Source: JBKBUF01 sp046290815 (GTDB lineage Bacteria > Bacteroidota > Bacteroidia > Cytophagales > Cytophagaceae). Taken from it: a DNA stretch of 64,000 nucleotides. The translations under genes and the position numbers were made by a program. Below the pieces are notes generated by a model that was not told where the DNA came from, ran no database searches, and was given only the letters and a program-made list of their open reading frames with translations. The stretch is from the NCBI GenBank assembly GCA_046290815.1, contig JBKBUF010000010.1, positions 1 to 64,000 on the forward strand, in the 5' to 3' direction. Below are positions 43,120 to 52,575 of the stretch, piece by piece; within the stretch, counting starts at the first letter, position 1, and every line of letters starts with the position of its first letter.

Positions 43120-44481
43120 TTATTGTTTTATAAACTTGTAAACCTTACTTATTCCTGACTTGCCTTTCAGATTGATGAAGTAAATACCTTCAGGAAGAGA
43201 AGAAATATCAATAAATTCGGCTTCTGTTAAATTTAAATCGGTATTTCTGCCCGTTATATCTAATACCTGAATGGAAAAATGCTCAAACGATTTATTGCAT
43301 TTTAACTCGCCGGAAGCAGGCATAGGATAGAAGTATAGTTCATTTAGGAATTTTTCTTCGTTAGCCGAAAGTGCAGTTTTGGTTAGAACAACCGGACCGT
43401 TATGCGGATATACATTGATTAAAATACTATTGTTCTTTATATGATAGTCTGTAATCTCATTCCCATTTTGGGTTATATGGTAATTCCCTGGGTAATTGGT
43501 AATGTCGACAGAAAGAGTAATGGGACTTTTAAACTTCAATGGCTGCAGATACGATTCAATGTTAAAAGTGTTATTATTATTCCAATTGACAGTGATAGTT
43601 TCTGTTCCTGCATTGTAGATTGAAGAAGGGGTATATTTAATTCTTTGGATTCTGTAGGTTAATATTTCTGAAATGGTGCCTACCCATAGCTCACCTGCAT
43701 CCATTTTAGTTTTGACAAAATTCAGATGGTCTCGATACTCGTCTACTGTAACATGTCCCCATCCATCATCACCTACATTGTGCAATTCTCTGTTGATCCA
43801 TCTTTTTTGATTGATAGCCTCCTGTACTCTTTCATTTAAATTAATTGCCTTGTTTTCTACCACATCTACGACAAATGCGGTTTTAAAAAATCCATCTGCG
43901 TCTGGTAGAAAGTTTGCAGAAGAGTTTGAATTATATGCACCCGTTCTTGATCCTATGTATCCTTTGCTTTTTAGATAATTATTTGCTGTCTCATTAAATT
44001 GATCATATGGGTAAATGAAAAATTTTGGATCCACATCTGTTTTTGTCCTTATTAATTCACTGCTAAGATCAATTTCCATTGCAAAATCTTCTGTTGCCGG
44101 TTCTGCCCAAAACTTCGTTGTGCACCAGGACTGACTTACAGCACATGTATGGGTGTGTGAGTGGTTGATTATTTCATGTCCATGGTCGTTTATCATGGAT
44201 TTGGCTTTTACATACATTTCAGGTTTGCTTTCGCATTCCTCTGTGATAGCACCAAAAGTAATTTTAATCCCCCTGTTGAATGTCATGGTGTCGGCATAGT
44301 TGTTGATTCCTATAACAAGATTGGATCCGAAGTCATCATGAATGATATTATAGCAACCGGATGCCCCGTTTTTCCAGGTTGTTATAGAAACAGGAGGCTG
44401 GGCAAAAAGCATAAGGGGGAGAAAAAAAGTAAATAAAAAACAAGCTTTCATACTCTTATAAAAATAATGGAATTTGCTCAT
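43120..44481 (-). CDS. NodB-like polysaccharide deacetylase with T9SS type A sorting domain
   Basis: The 453-residue protein has a signal peptide (ending LMLFAQ; a second ATG at 44451 gives a shorter N-terminus). The NodB-like domain (about 30-260) shows the metal-binding set NIIHDDFG and HGHEIINHSHTHTCAV, and a later FIYPYDQFNETANNYLKSKGYIGSR. After a beta-rich middle region, residues about 380-453 are a T9SS type A sorting domain: LYFYPMPASGELKC, IQVLDITGR, LPEGIYFIN and SKVYKFIKQ. It should be displayed or secreted and remove N- or O-acetyl groups from a polysaccharide; the substrate cannot be read. It is convergent with the PagL-like gene. Confidence 0.88.
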   Translation of the reverse strand: MSKFHYFYKSMKACFLFTFFLPLMLFAQPPVSITTWKNGASGCYNIIHDDFGSNLVIGINNYADTMTFNRGIKITFGAITEECESKPEMYVKAKSMINDHGHEIINHSHTHTCAVSQSWCTTKFWAEPATEDFAMEIDLSSELIRTKTDVDPKFFIYPYDQFNETANNYLKSKGYIGSRTGAYNSNSSANFLPDADGFFKTAFVVDVVENKAINLNERVQEAINQKRWINRELHNVGDDGWGHVTVDEYRDHLNFVKTKMDAGELWVGTISEILTYRIQRIKYTPSSIYNAGTETITVNWNNNNTFNIESYLQPLKFKSPITLSVDITNYPGNYHITQNGNEITDYHIKNNSILINVYPHNGPVVLTKTALSANEEKFLNELYFYPMPASGELKCNKSFEHFSIQVLDITGRNTDLNLTEAEFIDISSLPEGIYFINLKGKSGISKVYKFIKQ

Positions 44482-44603
44482 TTTTTAAAGTTTTTTTCAA
44501 TTATTTGGACTTGTTGCAGTATTCCTTTTGTTAAATATTTTTTTATTCTTTTTATACCTTTTTGTTGTCTTATTCGTAGATATAGCATTCATCATCAGTT
44601 TAA

Positions 44604-46562
44604 ATGAACAGAAGCCGGCATTTTTTTACTTTAAAATTTATTATTTTTTACATATTTATTCTGTTTCCGTCAATACTAAACGCAAGACATGTAATTGTAT
44701 TGGATGAACCTTACAATGCAAGGGAATTTCATTTCAGGACTGGGAATATTGAGGTATTTGTTGATTCAACCAATGTATTGACTTTTGAAAATGTAAAAAA
44801 TGCCAAATTTAATTCTGTAAACTATTCCCCTCTTGCAGCCAATGAAGATCCTACATTAACTTATTGGGTGAAATTTTCATTTTTAAATTATACTCAGGAA
44901 GATCGTTGGGTTCTCGAACTTTATGATTTCAGAATTAACCATTTTGAGTTGTATTTAGAAAAGGAAGGAGATGGCTATGAAAGATATGAAGGAGGTGATC
45001 AGTTTTCATTCTATAAAAAAAGTTTTCTTCATAAAAATTTTCCCTTTCATTTTTCTATCCCCAAAGGGGAGGAAAGGCAGGTATATTTAAGGATTTATCC
45101 TGGGAATCAAATAGGAATTATAGGGGTTGTCAGGTCATTTGAAAGGTTCCTTCATTATGCCACAGTTGAGTATTCTCTATTGGCCTTATTTTATGGAATT
45201 TTAATAGCATTGGCATTTTACAACTTGTTTTTGCTCATTTCTGTACGAGACAAGGTTTATCTTTATTATGTCTTCTTTATACTGAGCATGATTTTTTATG
45301 CTTTATGTCAGGATGGTTTGGGTTTTCAATTTATTTGGCCGGAACATCCGCATCTTAATGAGATAATTCCTGCTGTTTCTCTTTTAAGCTCCGTAGTTTT
45401 CCTTTTACTGTATACCAAGGAATTTTTAGTGCTAAAGGTAAATTCTCCTGTCCTGGACAAGGTATTTACAATGTTGATTTGTGTCAGGATATTATTTTTT
45501 GTCCTGGGTGAATCTTATTTCCCTGAAAAATTCGGAGCGCTTTTTTCTTATTTTGATTTTGTTATACTGGTTGTTGTATTTGTTGCAGGGCTAAATGTTT
45601 TTTATTTTAAAAATTATAAAGCTGCAAGGTTTTATTTGTTAGCATTTACTTTTTTCTATATAGGGTTTACCATTTTCTGTCTTGACAGACTAAGGTTGAT
45701 ATCAGGTTGGGTTTATTTTGCTTACAGTTTAAATGCAGGGGTTGCCTTGCAATCTATACTACTTTCGTTGGCTCTTGCTGATAAAATTAAGTTTATAATT
45801 AAGGAGAAGGAACAGGCACAGCAGCAAATGATATTCCAGTTGAATGAAAATCAGGAATTAAAAGACAGGGTTAATAAAGAGTTGGAGTCATTGGTTGAAG
45901 AAAGGACGCGGAATCTCGATACATTTGTTTACAAGGCTTCACATGATATTAAAGGCCCGCTTAAATCCATCATAGGGCTGACCACTGTAGGTATTAAAGA
46001 TGTATCTGATGTAAAGGCAAAAGAATATTTTGAACATATACTTAAGAGTGCTTCAAAATTAGATGCTCTGGTAGCTGATTTATTATTAATGACGAGAATT
46101 CAGCAAAAATTAGTTGAGCCGGTAAAAATTGATTTCAATAAAATAATCAATGAGACGATTGGGATGTTTACAAATGACAAAGTGAATTCAGATGTCATCT
46201 TTAATTTTGATGTATGCGATCAGGGACATTATTATGGTGACTACATCCTGGTATATTCAATTGTGCAGAATCTTATCGAGAATAGTATCAAATACCGGGA
46301 TCCGGTTAAAAAGCATCATGAAGTAAATGTAGTTGTTAAATCAGATGATAAAAATACTTATTTTTCAGTGGAAGATAATGGTGTAGGGATCGATGAAGAA
46401 CATAAGGATAAAATTTTTCAAATGTTTTACAAAATTGATACATCGGTATCTGGTACAGGTTTAGGCCTACATATTGTTAAAACTGCATTAGAAAAGTTGA
46501 ATGGCACTATAAATGTAAAAAGTAAAAAGGGAGAGGGGACGAAATTTGAAGTATATCTTTAG
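44604..46562 (+). CDS. 7TM-DISM sensor histidine kinase
   Basis: The 652-residue protein has a signal peptide (1-27, SILNA) and a periplasmic 7TMR-DISMED2 domain (about 30-185: YWVKFSFLNYTQEDRWVLELYD, FPFHFSIPKGEERQVYLRIYP). Seven membrane segments follow (about 195-395), then a coiled coil with EERTRNLDTF, HisKA with His447 in KASHDIKGPLKS, and HATPase_c with N-box NLIENSIKYRD, G1 DNGVGI and G2 GTGLGLHIV. The extracytoplasmic domain is jelly-roll-like and thought to bind carbohydrate in this family. No response regulator gene is adjacent. Confidence 0.93.
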   Translation: MNRSRHFFTLKFIIFYIFILFPSILNARHVIVLDEPYNAREFHFRTGNIEVFVDSTNVLTFENVKNAKFNSVNYSPLAANEDPTLTYWVKFSFLNYTQEDRWVLELYDFRINHFELYLEKEGDGYERYEGGDQFSFYKKSFLHKNFPFHFSIPKGEERQVYLRIYPGNQIGIIGVVRSFERFLHYATVEYSLLALFYGILIALAFYNLFLLISVRDKVYLYYVFFILSMIFYALCQDGLGFQFIWPEHPHLNEIIPAVSLLSSVVFLLLYTKEFLVLKVNSPVLDKVFTMLICVRILFFVLGESYFPEKFGALFSYFDFVILVVVFVAGLNVFYFKNYKAARFYLLAFTFFYIGFTIFCLDRLRLISGWVYFAYSLNAGVALQSILLSLALADKIKFIIKEKEQAQQQMIFQLNENQELKDRVNKELESLVEERTRNLDTFVYKASHDIKGPLKSIIGLTTVGIKDVSDVKAKEYFEHILKSASKLDALVADLLLMTRIQQKLVEPVKIDFNKIINETIGMFTNDKVNSDVIFNFDVCDQGHYYGDYILVYSIVQNLIENSIKYRDPVKKHHEVNVVVKSDDKNTYFSVEDNGVGIDEEHKDKIFQMFYKIDTSVSGTGLGLHIVKTALEKLNGTINVKSKKGEGTKFEVYL

Positions 46563-46617
46563 TTTGAAATAGTGTCAAAAACCGAACTGAAGCAATGGAA
46601 TATCCGTTATACAGGGT

Positions 46618-46878
46618 ATGGCAAAAATTGATTTTACAGGATTAAAAGAAAAACTGGATAACCTTGCATGGCCGGCAATATATATGTTTAAATTTATTGT
46701 ACCTGCTGATAAAGAAAGGGATCTTGTGGAGATTTTTGACAATCGCCTGGTTGAGAAAAGATTTTCTAAGAATAAAAAATATGTTAGTATTACCAGTTGT
46801 TATATGCTTTCCTCAGGAGATGATGTAATAAGAGTTTATGAAAGAGCCTCAACCATTGATGGAGTGGTTTCCTTATAA
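46618..46878 (+). CDS. DUF493 family protein
   Basis: The 86-residue protein matches the small YbeD/DUF493 fold: PAIYMFKFIVPADKERDLVEIFDN, KKYVSITSCYMLSSGDDVIRVYERASTIDGVVSL. These ferredoxin-like cytoplasmic proteins have no settled function, but homologues act as ACT-like regulators. It follows the 7TM kinase gene by 55 bp and meets the convergent START protein gene with no gap. Confidence 0.82.
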   Translation: MAKIDFTGLKEKLDNLAWPAIYMFKFIVPADKERDLVEIFDNRLVEKRFSKNKKYVSITSCYMLSSGDDVIRVYERASTIDGVVSL

Positions 46879-47493
46879 TTATCTTTTGTTTTTTTTCTGC
46901 AATATTCTCTTCATGTTTTCCATTGATTTATAGGGGCCTTCTGCCACGGCAAGATTGATTATCCAAATAGGTATGGCTCCGCCCGGATCTGCAGTGAGGA
47001 TGTATTCTGCTTTCACCAGGTTTTGACCAATCTGCTGAATTTCCCAATTTGCAGAATATTTTTTTACCCTGACAACTCCCGGATTTTCTTTAACCCCATC
47101 AGGGTAACCAACTGCATGAACATATGCTTTTCCTGAAAGAGAATCGTAAATGATGCTGGATTTTATCACAACATCTCTGTCTTCCGCAGGCCATGGAGTT
47201 TTTATCCTTTGGTAATGGATCACCTCATTGTCCTTTATTTTTTTTACCAAATAAGATTCGGAACATGAATAAATCCATTCGTTATAAGAAGCTTTATCAT
47301 CTAATATATCAAGAACGTTTTTGATGTTTGTGGAAATCTCAGCGGATACTTTTACCTGTTTTATAGCGGTGTTGCTTTCTCGTACATATACAGAGATGTT
47401 GTCTGCCTGCTTTTTTAATTTCCATTCAGGATTGCTGTTGAAAGAGAAGCTGATAGCCGTTATACTGAAAATAATTATTCCGGAAAATTTCAT
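46879..47493 (-). CDS. START-domain (SRPBCC superfamily) protein
   Basis: The 204-residue protein starts with a hydrophobic signal or anchor (about 5-17). The remainder has the START pattern WKLKKQADNISVYVRES, ASYNEWIYSCSESYLVKKI, YQRIKTPWPAEDRDVVIKS and TADPGGAIPIWIINLAVAEGPYKSMENMKRIL. The fold binds lipids or other hydrophobic ligands in a deep cavity. It is probably periplasmic. Ligand and partner unknown; stop codon adjoins that of the DUF493 gene. Confidence 0.85.
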   Translation of the reverse strand: MKFSGIIIFSITAISFSFNSNPEWKLKKQADNISVYVRESNTAIKQVKVSAEISTNIKNVLDILDDKASYNEWIYSCSESYLVKKIKDNEVIHYQRIKTPWPAEDRDVVIKSSIIYDSLSGKAYVHAVGYPDGVKENPGVVRVKKYSANWEIQQIGQNLVKAEYILTADPGGAIPIWIINLAVAEGPYKSMENMKRILQKKNKR

Positions 47494-47637
47494 ACGCTGT
47501 ATAAACGGAATATTATGAAAAGTTCTTATTCAGGTTTTTAATGAAGATTCAAAATTAAATTTTCTTCAATAATATGCAATTTTGAGCAAATTGACCACTT
47601 TTGATGGAAGACAATGTGATAATCAAGGTAAAAAATA

Positions 47638-47670
47638 ACCAGCTCCAGAACCTTATTTTAAAGAGCTGGT
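47638..47670 (-). terminator. Intrinsic terminator after the gene at 47683
   Basis: ACCAGCTC (47638-47645) and GAGCTGGT (47663-47670) form an 8-bp stem with a 17-nt loop. On the minus strand a TATTTTTTAC run follows. It ends the transcription unit of the 144-residue membrane protein. Confidence 0.7.
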
Positions 47671-47682
47671 CAAACGCCAGGG

Positions 47683-48117
47683 CTATTTGCTGTTTAATAA
47701 TTTATATGTTCCTGCCGCTGCCAATCCCCCTGTCAGGTAAATTCCCATTGTTAAGGCTTTTTGTTTAAGACTGGCAGAGATTTGTTTCTTTCCGATTCCA
47801 AAAATTTCGGGTATGGAAATTACCCCTGTTCCTGCCTGGATCCCAAGCAAAGAACCTTTTAGTAATGGTTTTTTGCCGGCAGCAGTAAAACTGTAATAAA
47901 TGGTGTTAAGTAAAAGATCGCTTACTAATGAAAGTTGGAATAAGTTCTTTTTACCCGGTTTTCTCAACCCTAATCCGTTCAGTACTTTGGATAAAAGTCG
48001 CATTCCGAAAATATCCAGTTTCGGTGCTTCCGGGGTTACATTTTTTATAAACTGGTGCAATGCAGTCATAGTAACTGCTCCTGTGAATCCGCTGATTAAT
48101 GCTTTATATGTATTCAT
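47683..48117 (-). CDS. Hypothetical membrane-associated protein
   Basis: The 144 residues have a hydrophobic start (FTGAVTMTALHQFI), a Pro/Lys-rich loop, a LVSDLLLNTIYYSFTAAG segment, a second GSLLGIQAGTGVISIPEIFGIG segment and a third YLTGGLAAAGTYKLL. It looks like a small membrane protein with three or four passes. No family was recognised. It stands alone between the START protein gene and ilvN, with a clear terminator. Confidence 0.6.
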   Translation of the reverse strand: MNTYKALISGFTGAVTMTALHQFIKNVTPEAPKLDIFGMRLLSKVLNGLGLRKPGKKNLFQLSLVSDLLLNTIYYSFTAAGKKPLLKGSLLGIQAGTGVISIPEIFGIGKKQISASLKQKALTMGIYLTGGLAAAGTYKLLNSK

Positions 48118-48213
48118 TGTAATAAAGTTTGTTTCACTACCCTTTATTACATCAACATTTGGCGAAATGGGATTGTTGTTAATGCTTGTTACCAGGTGAA
48201 AAACAACAATTTG

Positions 48214-48495
48214 TCATGCATATAAAGGCTCAAGTACAGTTGGATTAATATTTTTCTCAGGTGCAGGTGTTTTTACTGAAAAAACGTCAACAAGTTTTTC
48301 AAGCTGTTTTATTACCTGTTCTTTTCTGGAATTATCACCTGTTGCTTTTATTTTCATCGTGGAAAATCCTTCAGATGTTTTTTCTTCAGATATTTCCATG
48401 AAATTCATTGAATAGCCTCTTCTTTCAAATAATAGTGCAATTCTGATTAATGTACCTGGTTTGTTGTTAAAGGTAAGATAAAATGTATGTTCCAT
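48214..48495 (-). CDS. ilvN: Acetolactate synthase small (regulatory) subunit, ACT domain
   Basis: The 93-residue protein is a single ACT domain: YLTFNNKPGTLIRIALLFERRGYSMNFMEISEEKTSEGFSTMKI fits the IlvN/IlvM regulatory subunits that bind valine and stabilise the large subunit. It is shorter than the 160-residue IlvH type, as in some Bacteroidota. It starts 138 bp after the ilvB stop on the same strand, an operon interrupted by heptamer repeats that also form the ribosome-binding region of this gene. Confidence 0.88.
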   Translation of the reverse strand: MEHTFYLTFNNKPGTLIRIALLFERRGYSMNFMEISEEKTSEGFSTMKIKATGDNSRKEQVIKQLEKLVDVFSVKTPAPEKNINPTVLEPLYA

Positions 48496-48530
48496 AAAGT
48501 GTAAAGTTCAAAGTTTAAAGTTTAAAGTCT
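48496..48530. repeat. Imperfect heptamer array AAAGTNY x5
   Basis: Five consecutive 7-bp units AAAGTGT, AAAGTTC, AAAGTTT, AAAGTTT, AAAGTCT directly upstream of the ilvN start codon (which is at 48495 on the minus strand). The array would form the translation initiation region of ilvN. Confidence 0.85.
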
Positions 48531-48564
48531 CCTTCATCCGGCATTTACCATTCATCATTCATTC

Positions 48565-48627
48565 ATTCTTAATTCTTAATTCTTAATTCTTAATTCTTAA
48601 TTCTTAATTCTTAATTCTTAATTCTTA
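48565..48627. repeat. Perfect heptamer tandem repeat (ATTCTTA)x9
   Basis: Nine exact copies of ATTCTTA cover 63 bp, ending five bases before the ilvB stop codon region. On the transcribed strand the unit reads TAAGAAT. This is a slipped-strand-prone microsatellite and probably varies in copy number between isolates. A short ATTC tract (48551-48564) precedes it. Confidence 0.97.
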
Positions 48628-48632
48628 ATTAA

Positions 48633-50348
48633 TCACGTGCTTCCTTCCGGCATTTCCATTTTCTCTACCGGTGATTCTAAAATCATATTATCCACAGACT
48701 GGCCTGCCGGCACCATCGGATAAACATTATCTTCCTTGGCTACTTCGGCATGTATTACACATGGGCCTTCATTGTATTCAAATGCTTTTGACAGTATTTC
48801 ATCCACCTGCTCTGGTTTGTCTATATGGAATCCCTTAATGCCATAAGCTTCTGCAAGCTTTACAAAGTCCGGATTGCCTTCAAGGTCGACGCCTGAGTAG
48901 CGCTTATCAAGGAATGTTTCCTGCCACTGTCTTACCATTCCCAGATATTTGTTGTCGATTACCAGGATTTTTATAGGAAGTTTATGTATTGCTGCGGTGG
49001 ATAGCTCAGATAAAGTCATTTGAAAACCCCCGTCCCCTACAATCGAAATTACCATTTCCTTTGGTTGAGCAAATTGTGCGCCTATTGCTGAAGGTAGTCC
49101 AAAGCCCATAGTTCCTGCACCTCCGGAGGATATCCATTTGTCAGGTGCATCTGAAAGGTAGAATTGTGCTGCCCACATCTGGTGTTGTCCGACATCAGTA
49201 GTAACAATAGCTTTCCCGTTGCTCAGTTTGTATGCGGCATCAATTACATGTTGCGCTTTCAGTGGTTCTGATTTTTTAAAATGTAAAGGATAAGCAGTTT
49301 TTAGTTCCGCAATCCTGCTAAGCCATTTTTCCGTGTCTGCTTTTTTGATCAATGGCAAAAGAGCAGACAAAATTACTTTGGCATCACCTATGGCATAAGC
49401 ATCCGGAATGACAATTTTTCCTATTTCGGAAGGATCTATGTCTATATGAATTTTTTTGGCATCAGGTGCAAACTTTTTTGGATTACCATTGATTCTGTCA
49501 TCCCATCTGCTACCTATGGAAATGATCAGGTCGCATTCCATTAATGCTTTGTTTGCATAGGCGGTGCCATACATTCCAAGCATTCCAACAGAATGAGGAT
49601 GGGACTCGGGAAATGCACCTTTTCCAAGCAATGTAGTTGTAACCGGTGCCTGAAGTTTTTCAGCCAGGATTCTGACTTCTTTCCATGCATTAGCTATTAT
49701 TGCTCCATGTCCGGCGAGAATTAAAGGTTTTTTGCTTGCGTTAAGAAGCGCAGCGATTTGTTCGATCGATTCTTTGTCTGGTTTTGATGGTATTTTATAT
49801 CCATCAAGGTTTAAAGCAGGCTTGATTTCTCCTTCGTAAATACCTGACGTTACATCTTTAGGGAGATCGATGAGTACCGGCCCGGGTCTCCCTGAGCTGG
49901 AAATGAAATATGCTTCTCGTATTACTCTTGCTATATCGGAAGTTTTTTTCACCAGGTAGGAGTGTTTGGCTACTGGCATGCTTAGTCCGAAAACATCCGC
50001 TTCCTGAAATGCATCCATTCCTAAAAGGCTGGTAATGGTTTGGCCCGCAAGAATAATCATGGGTACGGAATCCATCTGAGCGGTCATGATTCCTGTAATG
50101 GTATTAGTAGCGCCAGGGCCTGATGTGACAAGTACCACACCAGGGTTTCCGGTAGCTCTTGCATATCCATCTGCCATGTGCGTTGCACCTTGTTCATGTC
50201 TTGTGAGAATTAATTTAATTCTGGAATCGTACAATGCGTCAAATATTGGAAGAGCAGCGCCTCCTGAATATCCGAAGATATATTCTACTCCTAATTCTTC
50301 CAGAATTTCAATTAATACTTTTGCACCTGTTTTGCCTGGTTTTGTCAT
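48633..50348 (-). CDS. ilvB: Acetolactate synthase large subunit
   Basis: IlvB condenses two pyruvates to acetolactate, or pyruvate and 2-oxobutyrate to acetohydroxybutyrate, in valine, leucine and isoleucine synthesis, using thiamine diphosphate, Mg2+ and FAD. About 571 residues from the ATG at 50348 (GTG at 50360 is possible). Catalytic Glu is in TRHEQGATHMADGYARATG; the middle domain is FAD-binding; the ThDP motif is IVGDGGFQMTLSELSTAAIHKL with DNKYLGMVRQWQ. All look intact. A TATTTTTG -7-like element lies upstream at 50393-50400. Confidence 0.97.
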   Translation of the reverse strand: MTKPGKTGAKVLIEILEELGVEYIFGYSGGAALPIFDALYDSRIKLILTRHEQGATHMADGYARATGNPGVVLVTSGPGATNTITGIMTAQMDSVPMIILAGQTITSLLGMDAFQEADVFGLSMPVAKHSYLVKKTSDIARVIREAYFISSSGRPGPVLIDLPKDVTSGIYEGEIKPALNLDGYKIPSKPDKESIEQIAALLNASKKPLILAGHGAIIANAWKEVRILAEKLQAPVTTTLLGKGAFPESHPHSVGMLGMYGTAYANKALMECDLIISIGSRWDDRINGNPKKFAPDAKKIHIDIDPSEIGKIVIPDAYAIGDAKVILSALLPLIKKADTEKWLSRIAELKTAYPLHFKKSEPLKAQHVIDAAYKLSNGKAIVTTDVGQHQMWAAQFYLSDAPDKWISSGGAGTMGFGLPSAIGAQFAQPKEMVISIVGDGGFQMTLSELSTAAIHKLPIKILVIDNKYLGMVRQWQETFLDKRYSGVDLEGNPDFVKLAEAYGIKGFHIDKPEQVDEILSKAFEYNEGPCVIHAEVAKEDNVYPMVPAGQSVDNMILESPVEKMEMPEGST

Positions 50349-50392
50349 GCTGTTGCACACTGCTTGTGTTTTGGATTTTGCTAATAACTGTA

Positions 50393-50400
50393 CAAAAATA
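50393..50400 (-). promoter_or_regulatory. Candidate -7 element TATTTTTG of ilvB
   Basis: On the minus strand TATTTTTG fits TAnnTTTG. A weak TTTC (50423-50426) lies about 22 bp upstream. The predicted transcription start is near 50387, about 39 bp before the ilvB ATG. Confidence 0.4.
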
Positions 50401-50592
50401 CTTTTATCCGTATATAAGACCTGAAATAATCTACTTTTAATACGGTTTTAAATTCTTTTAATTTGTTTGTAATTACTTTTTTTTCAATTGTTTAATATTT
50501 TTATTTCTATATTTTTCAGATTGATTTTGAATAATTTTCATTTTTACGGCTTCAGATGTATATTTTTTTTATGAAACCCGTTAAAAATTAAG

Positions 50593-50600
50593 TAATTTTG
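50593..50600 (+). promoter_or_regulatory. Candidate -7 element TAATTTTG
   Basis: TAATTTTG fits TAnnTTTG and lies 26 bp before the TTG start at 50626, giving a short leader. A T-run is found in place of a TTTG -33 element. Confidence 0.45.
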
Positions 50601-50625
50601 GTGTATATAAAATTGTGTTTAAGCC

Positions 50626-52191
50626 TTGGCAAGAGTTAAATCTAAAAGTTTATTTGAACTTATCCGCTCATTGACTAAAAATGAGAAAAGGTATTTTACC
50701 ATTCAGTCTTCCACAGGAAATAAGGAGGATAAAAAGGTAATGCAGCTTTTTGATTACCTGAATAAATTGAAGGATTTTGAAGAGGAAGATATAGAAAGGA
50801 AATTGCCTTCTATCAAACCAGAACAGCTTTCAAATATGAAAGCTTATCTCTATGAGAAAATATTACAATCTGTACGGCAATATAACTGCCCTAAAATTCT
50901 GGATATTCAGATAAGGGAACAGATAGACTTTGCACAATTGCTTTTTGAAAGGAGATTATATGCACAAGGTATGGCATGTCTGAAAAAAGCTAAAAAGCTC
51001 TCTAAGACCCATGACAATCTCGAACTTCAGCTGGAGATAATCAAACTGGAAAAAAGTGTTTTGATGCAGACAATTGATCATGATACTGTGTCGAAAGTTG
51101 ACAGGATTATTGAAGAAGTAAGTCAGATCAATTCCAGAATCAATAATATCAATATATTTTCTAATCTTTCTATTAAGCTTAATTCATTTTACACCCGAAT
51201 TGGATACATCAGAGATGAGCAGGATTTCTTAAAAGTAAAGGAGTTTTTTTATTCAAATCTTCCAAATTATACTGAAGATTGTCTGAGTATAGGAGAGAAG
51301 ATACATTTGTATAAACTTTTTGTCGGATATTACTTCTTTTTGCAGGACTTTGAAAACGGATATCAATACTCTAAAAAACTTGTAGAGCTTTTTGATAATA
51401 ACCCAGAACTGATAAAGATTAGTCCGGAACAGTACATTAAGGGCTTGAATAATCTTTTGATAGCTCAATATAAACTTTTTCGATATAACGAATTTCTTGA
51501 AACCAAGGATCTCCTCCAGTCCTTTTCGGTAAACAGCGTATTTCAGTCTAATGAAAGTATCAGGATTTTATTGCTGAAATATTACTTTACACATGAGATT
51601 AATTATTACTTTATGATAGGAGAGTTTGGTAAAGGTGTTAAAGTGATTGTTGAAAACGAAAAGTCAAATCTTCTTGAGATTTTACAATTGGTGGATAAAC
51701 ATTCAGAAATGATTTTGACCTATAAAGTTGCTTGCTTATATTTTGGTGCAAGCCAGTTTCATGATGCTTTAAAATGGCTGAATAAAATTATCAACATACC
51801 TCAGGCAGATATAAGAGAAGATTTACATTGTTTTGCAAGGATTATTAATCTGATATGTCACTATGAATTGGGTAACTTTGATGTAATAAAATATTACATT
51901 ATTTCAACATACCGTTTCCTATTGAAAAAAGATGACTTGCACTTATTTCAAAAATTTATTCTGAAGTTCTTAAAGGATTTGAATAATGAGGGTGGAGATA
52001 AGGCAATGACAGCAAAGTTTACTAAGTTGAAAATGCAGCTTCTTCCTTTGGTAAACAGCAGTTATGAAAAAAGAGCATTTATCTACTTTGATATAATTTC
52101 ATGGCTTGAAAGCAAAATTGAAAAAAGACCTGTTCAGGAAATTATCAAAGATAAAGTTTTAAATAAAGTCAAGGGCTTGGTAGAAGAATAA
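50626..52191 (+). CDS. Helical (TPR-like) hypothetical protein
   Basis: The 521-residue protein opens with a basic RVKSKSLFELIRSLTKNEKRYF, then is almost entirely helical with repeated pairs (ACLKKAKKLSKTHDNLELQLEI, GYQYSKKLVELFDNNPEL, ASQFHDALKWLNKII), a TPR-like solenoid. The start is TTG at 50626, supported by the promoter-like element just upstream. The family seems to be one of the uncharacterised Bacteroidota proteins conserved next to housekeeping genes; no catalytic motif is visible. It is convergent with the small gene at 52194. Confidence 0.75.
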   Translation: MARVKSKSLFELIRSLTKNEKRYFTIQSSTGNKEDKKVMQLFDYLNKLKDFEEEDIERKLPSIKPEQLSNMKAYLYEKILQSVRQYNCPKILDIQIREQIDFAQLLFERRLYAQGMACLKKAKKLSKTHDNLELQLEIIKLEKSVLMQTIDHDTVSKVDRIIEEVSQINSRINNINIFSNLSIKLNSFYTRIGYIRDEQDFLKVKEFFYSNLPNYTEDCLSIGEKIHLYKLFVGYYFFLQDFENGYQYSKKLVELFDNNPELIKISPEQYIKGLNNLLIAQYKLFRYNEFLETKDLLQSFSVNSVFQSNESIRILLLKYYFTHEINYYFMIGEFGKGVKVIVENEKSNLLEILQLVDKHSEMILTYKVACLYFGASQFHDALKWLNKIINIPQADIREDLHCFARIINLICHYELGNFDVIKYYIISTYRFLLKKDDLHLFQKFILKFLKDLNNEGGDKAMTAKFTKLKMQLLPLVNSSYEKRAFIYFDIISWLESKIEKRPVQEIIKDKVLNKVKGLVEE

Positions 52192-52193
52192 GA

Positions 52194-52484
52194 TTAATTC
52201 ATTGATATCGGAGGGATTTTGTTGCTGACGGTATTTATAGCCAGAGGAGTTACAGAATATTTGAGATAACTATAGATAGGGAATTCAGATAAGATGTTGA
52301 TTACTGATTCTTCAGAAACAGCTTTAACAGTTGCCCAGATTTTTGATCTGTCCGCCGAAAGGCTGAAGGATAGTATGATTCCGTTATTCATGAGACTGCT
52401 GATGTGTTCTTTTTGCTGGGGAAGCAATTGGTAATAATTTTCGTCAGAATATACCGGCAGGGTGATGTCGACCATGTATTGCAT
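52194..52484 (-). CDS. Muconolactone isomerase-like small protein
   Basis: The 96-residue protein matches the ferredoxin-like MIase fold: YMVDITLPVYSDENYYQLLPQQ, GIILSFSLSADRSKIWATVKAVSEESVINILSEFPIYSYLKYSVTPL. Such proteins appear in aromatic catabolism or as stand-alone dimers; here no aromatic pathway genes are near, so function is unknown. It is divergent from the DUF2461 gene (91 bp between starts). Confidence 0.7.
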   Translation of the reverse strand: MQYMVDITLPVYSDENYYQLLPQQKEHISSLMNNGIILSFSLSADRSKIWATVKAVSEESVINILSEFPIYSYLKYSVTPLAINTVSNKIPPISMN

Positions 52485-52575
52485 ACCAAATAATTATTTA
52501 TCACTAAAGGTTTTAATATTTAAAACGAATATATTGTTGTTATTTTATATGTTGTGGTAAAAATACAGGAAATAA

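Noticed and set aside
48565..48627. Possible CRISPR array
   Set aside because: The units are 7-bp direct tandem repeats with no spacers; it is a microsatellite.
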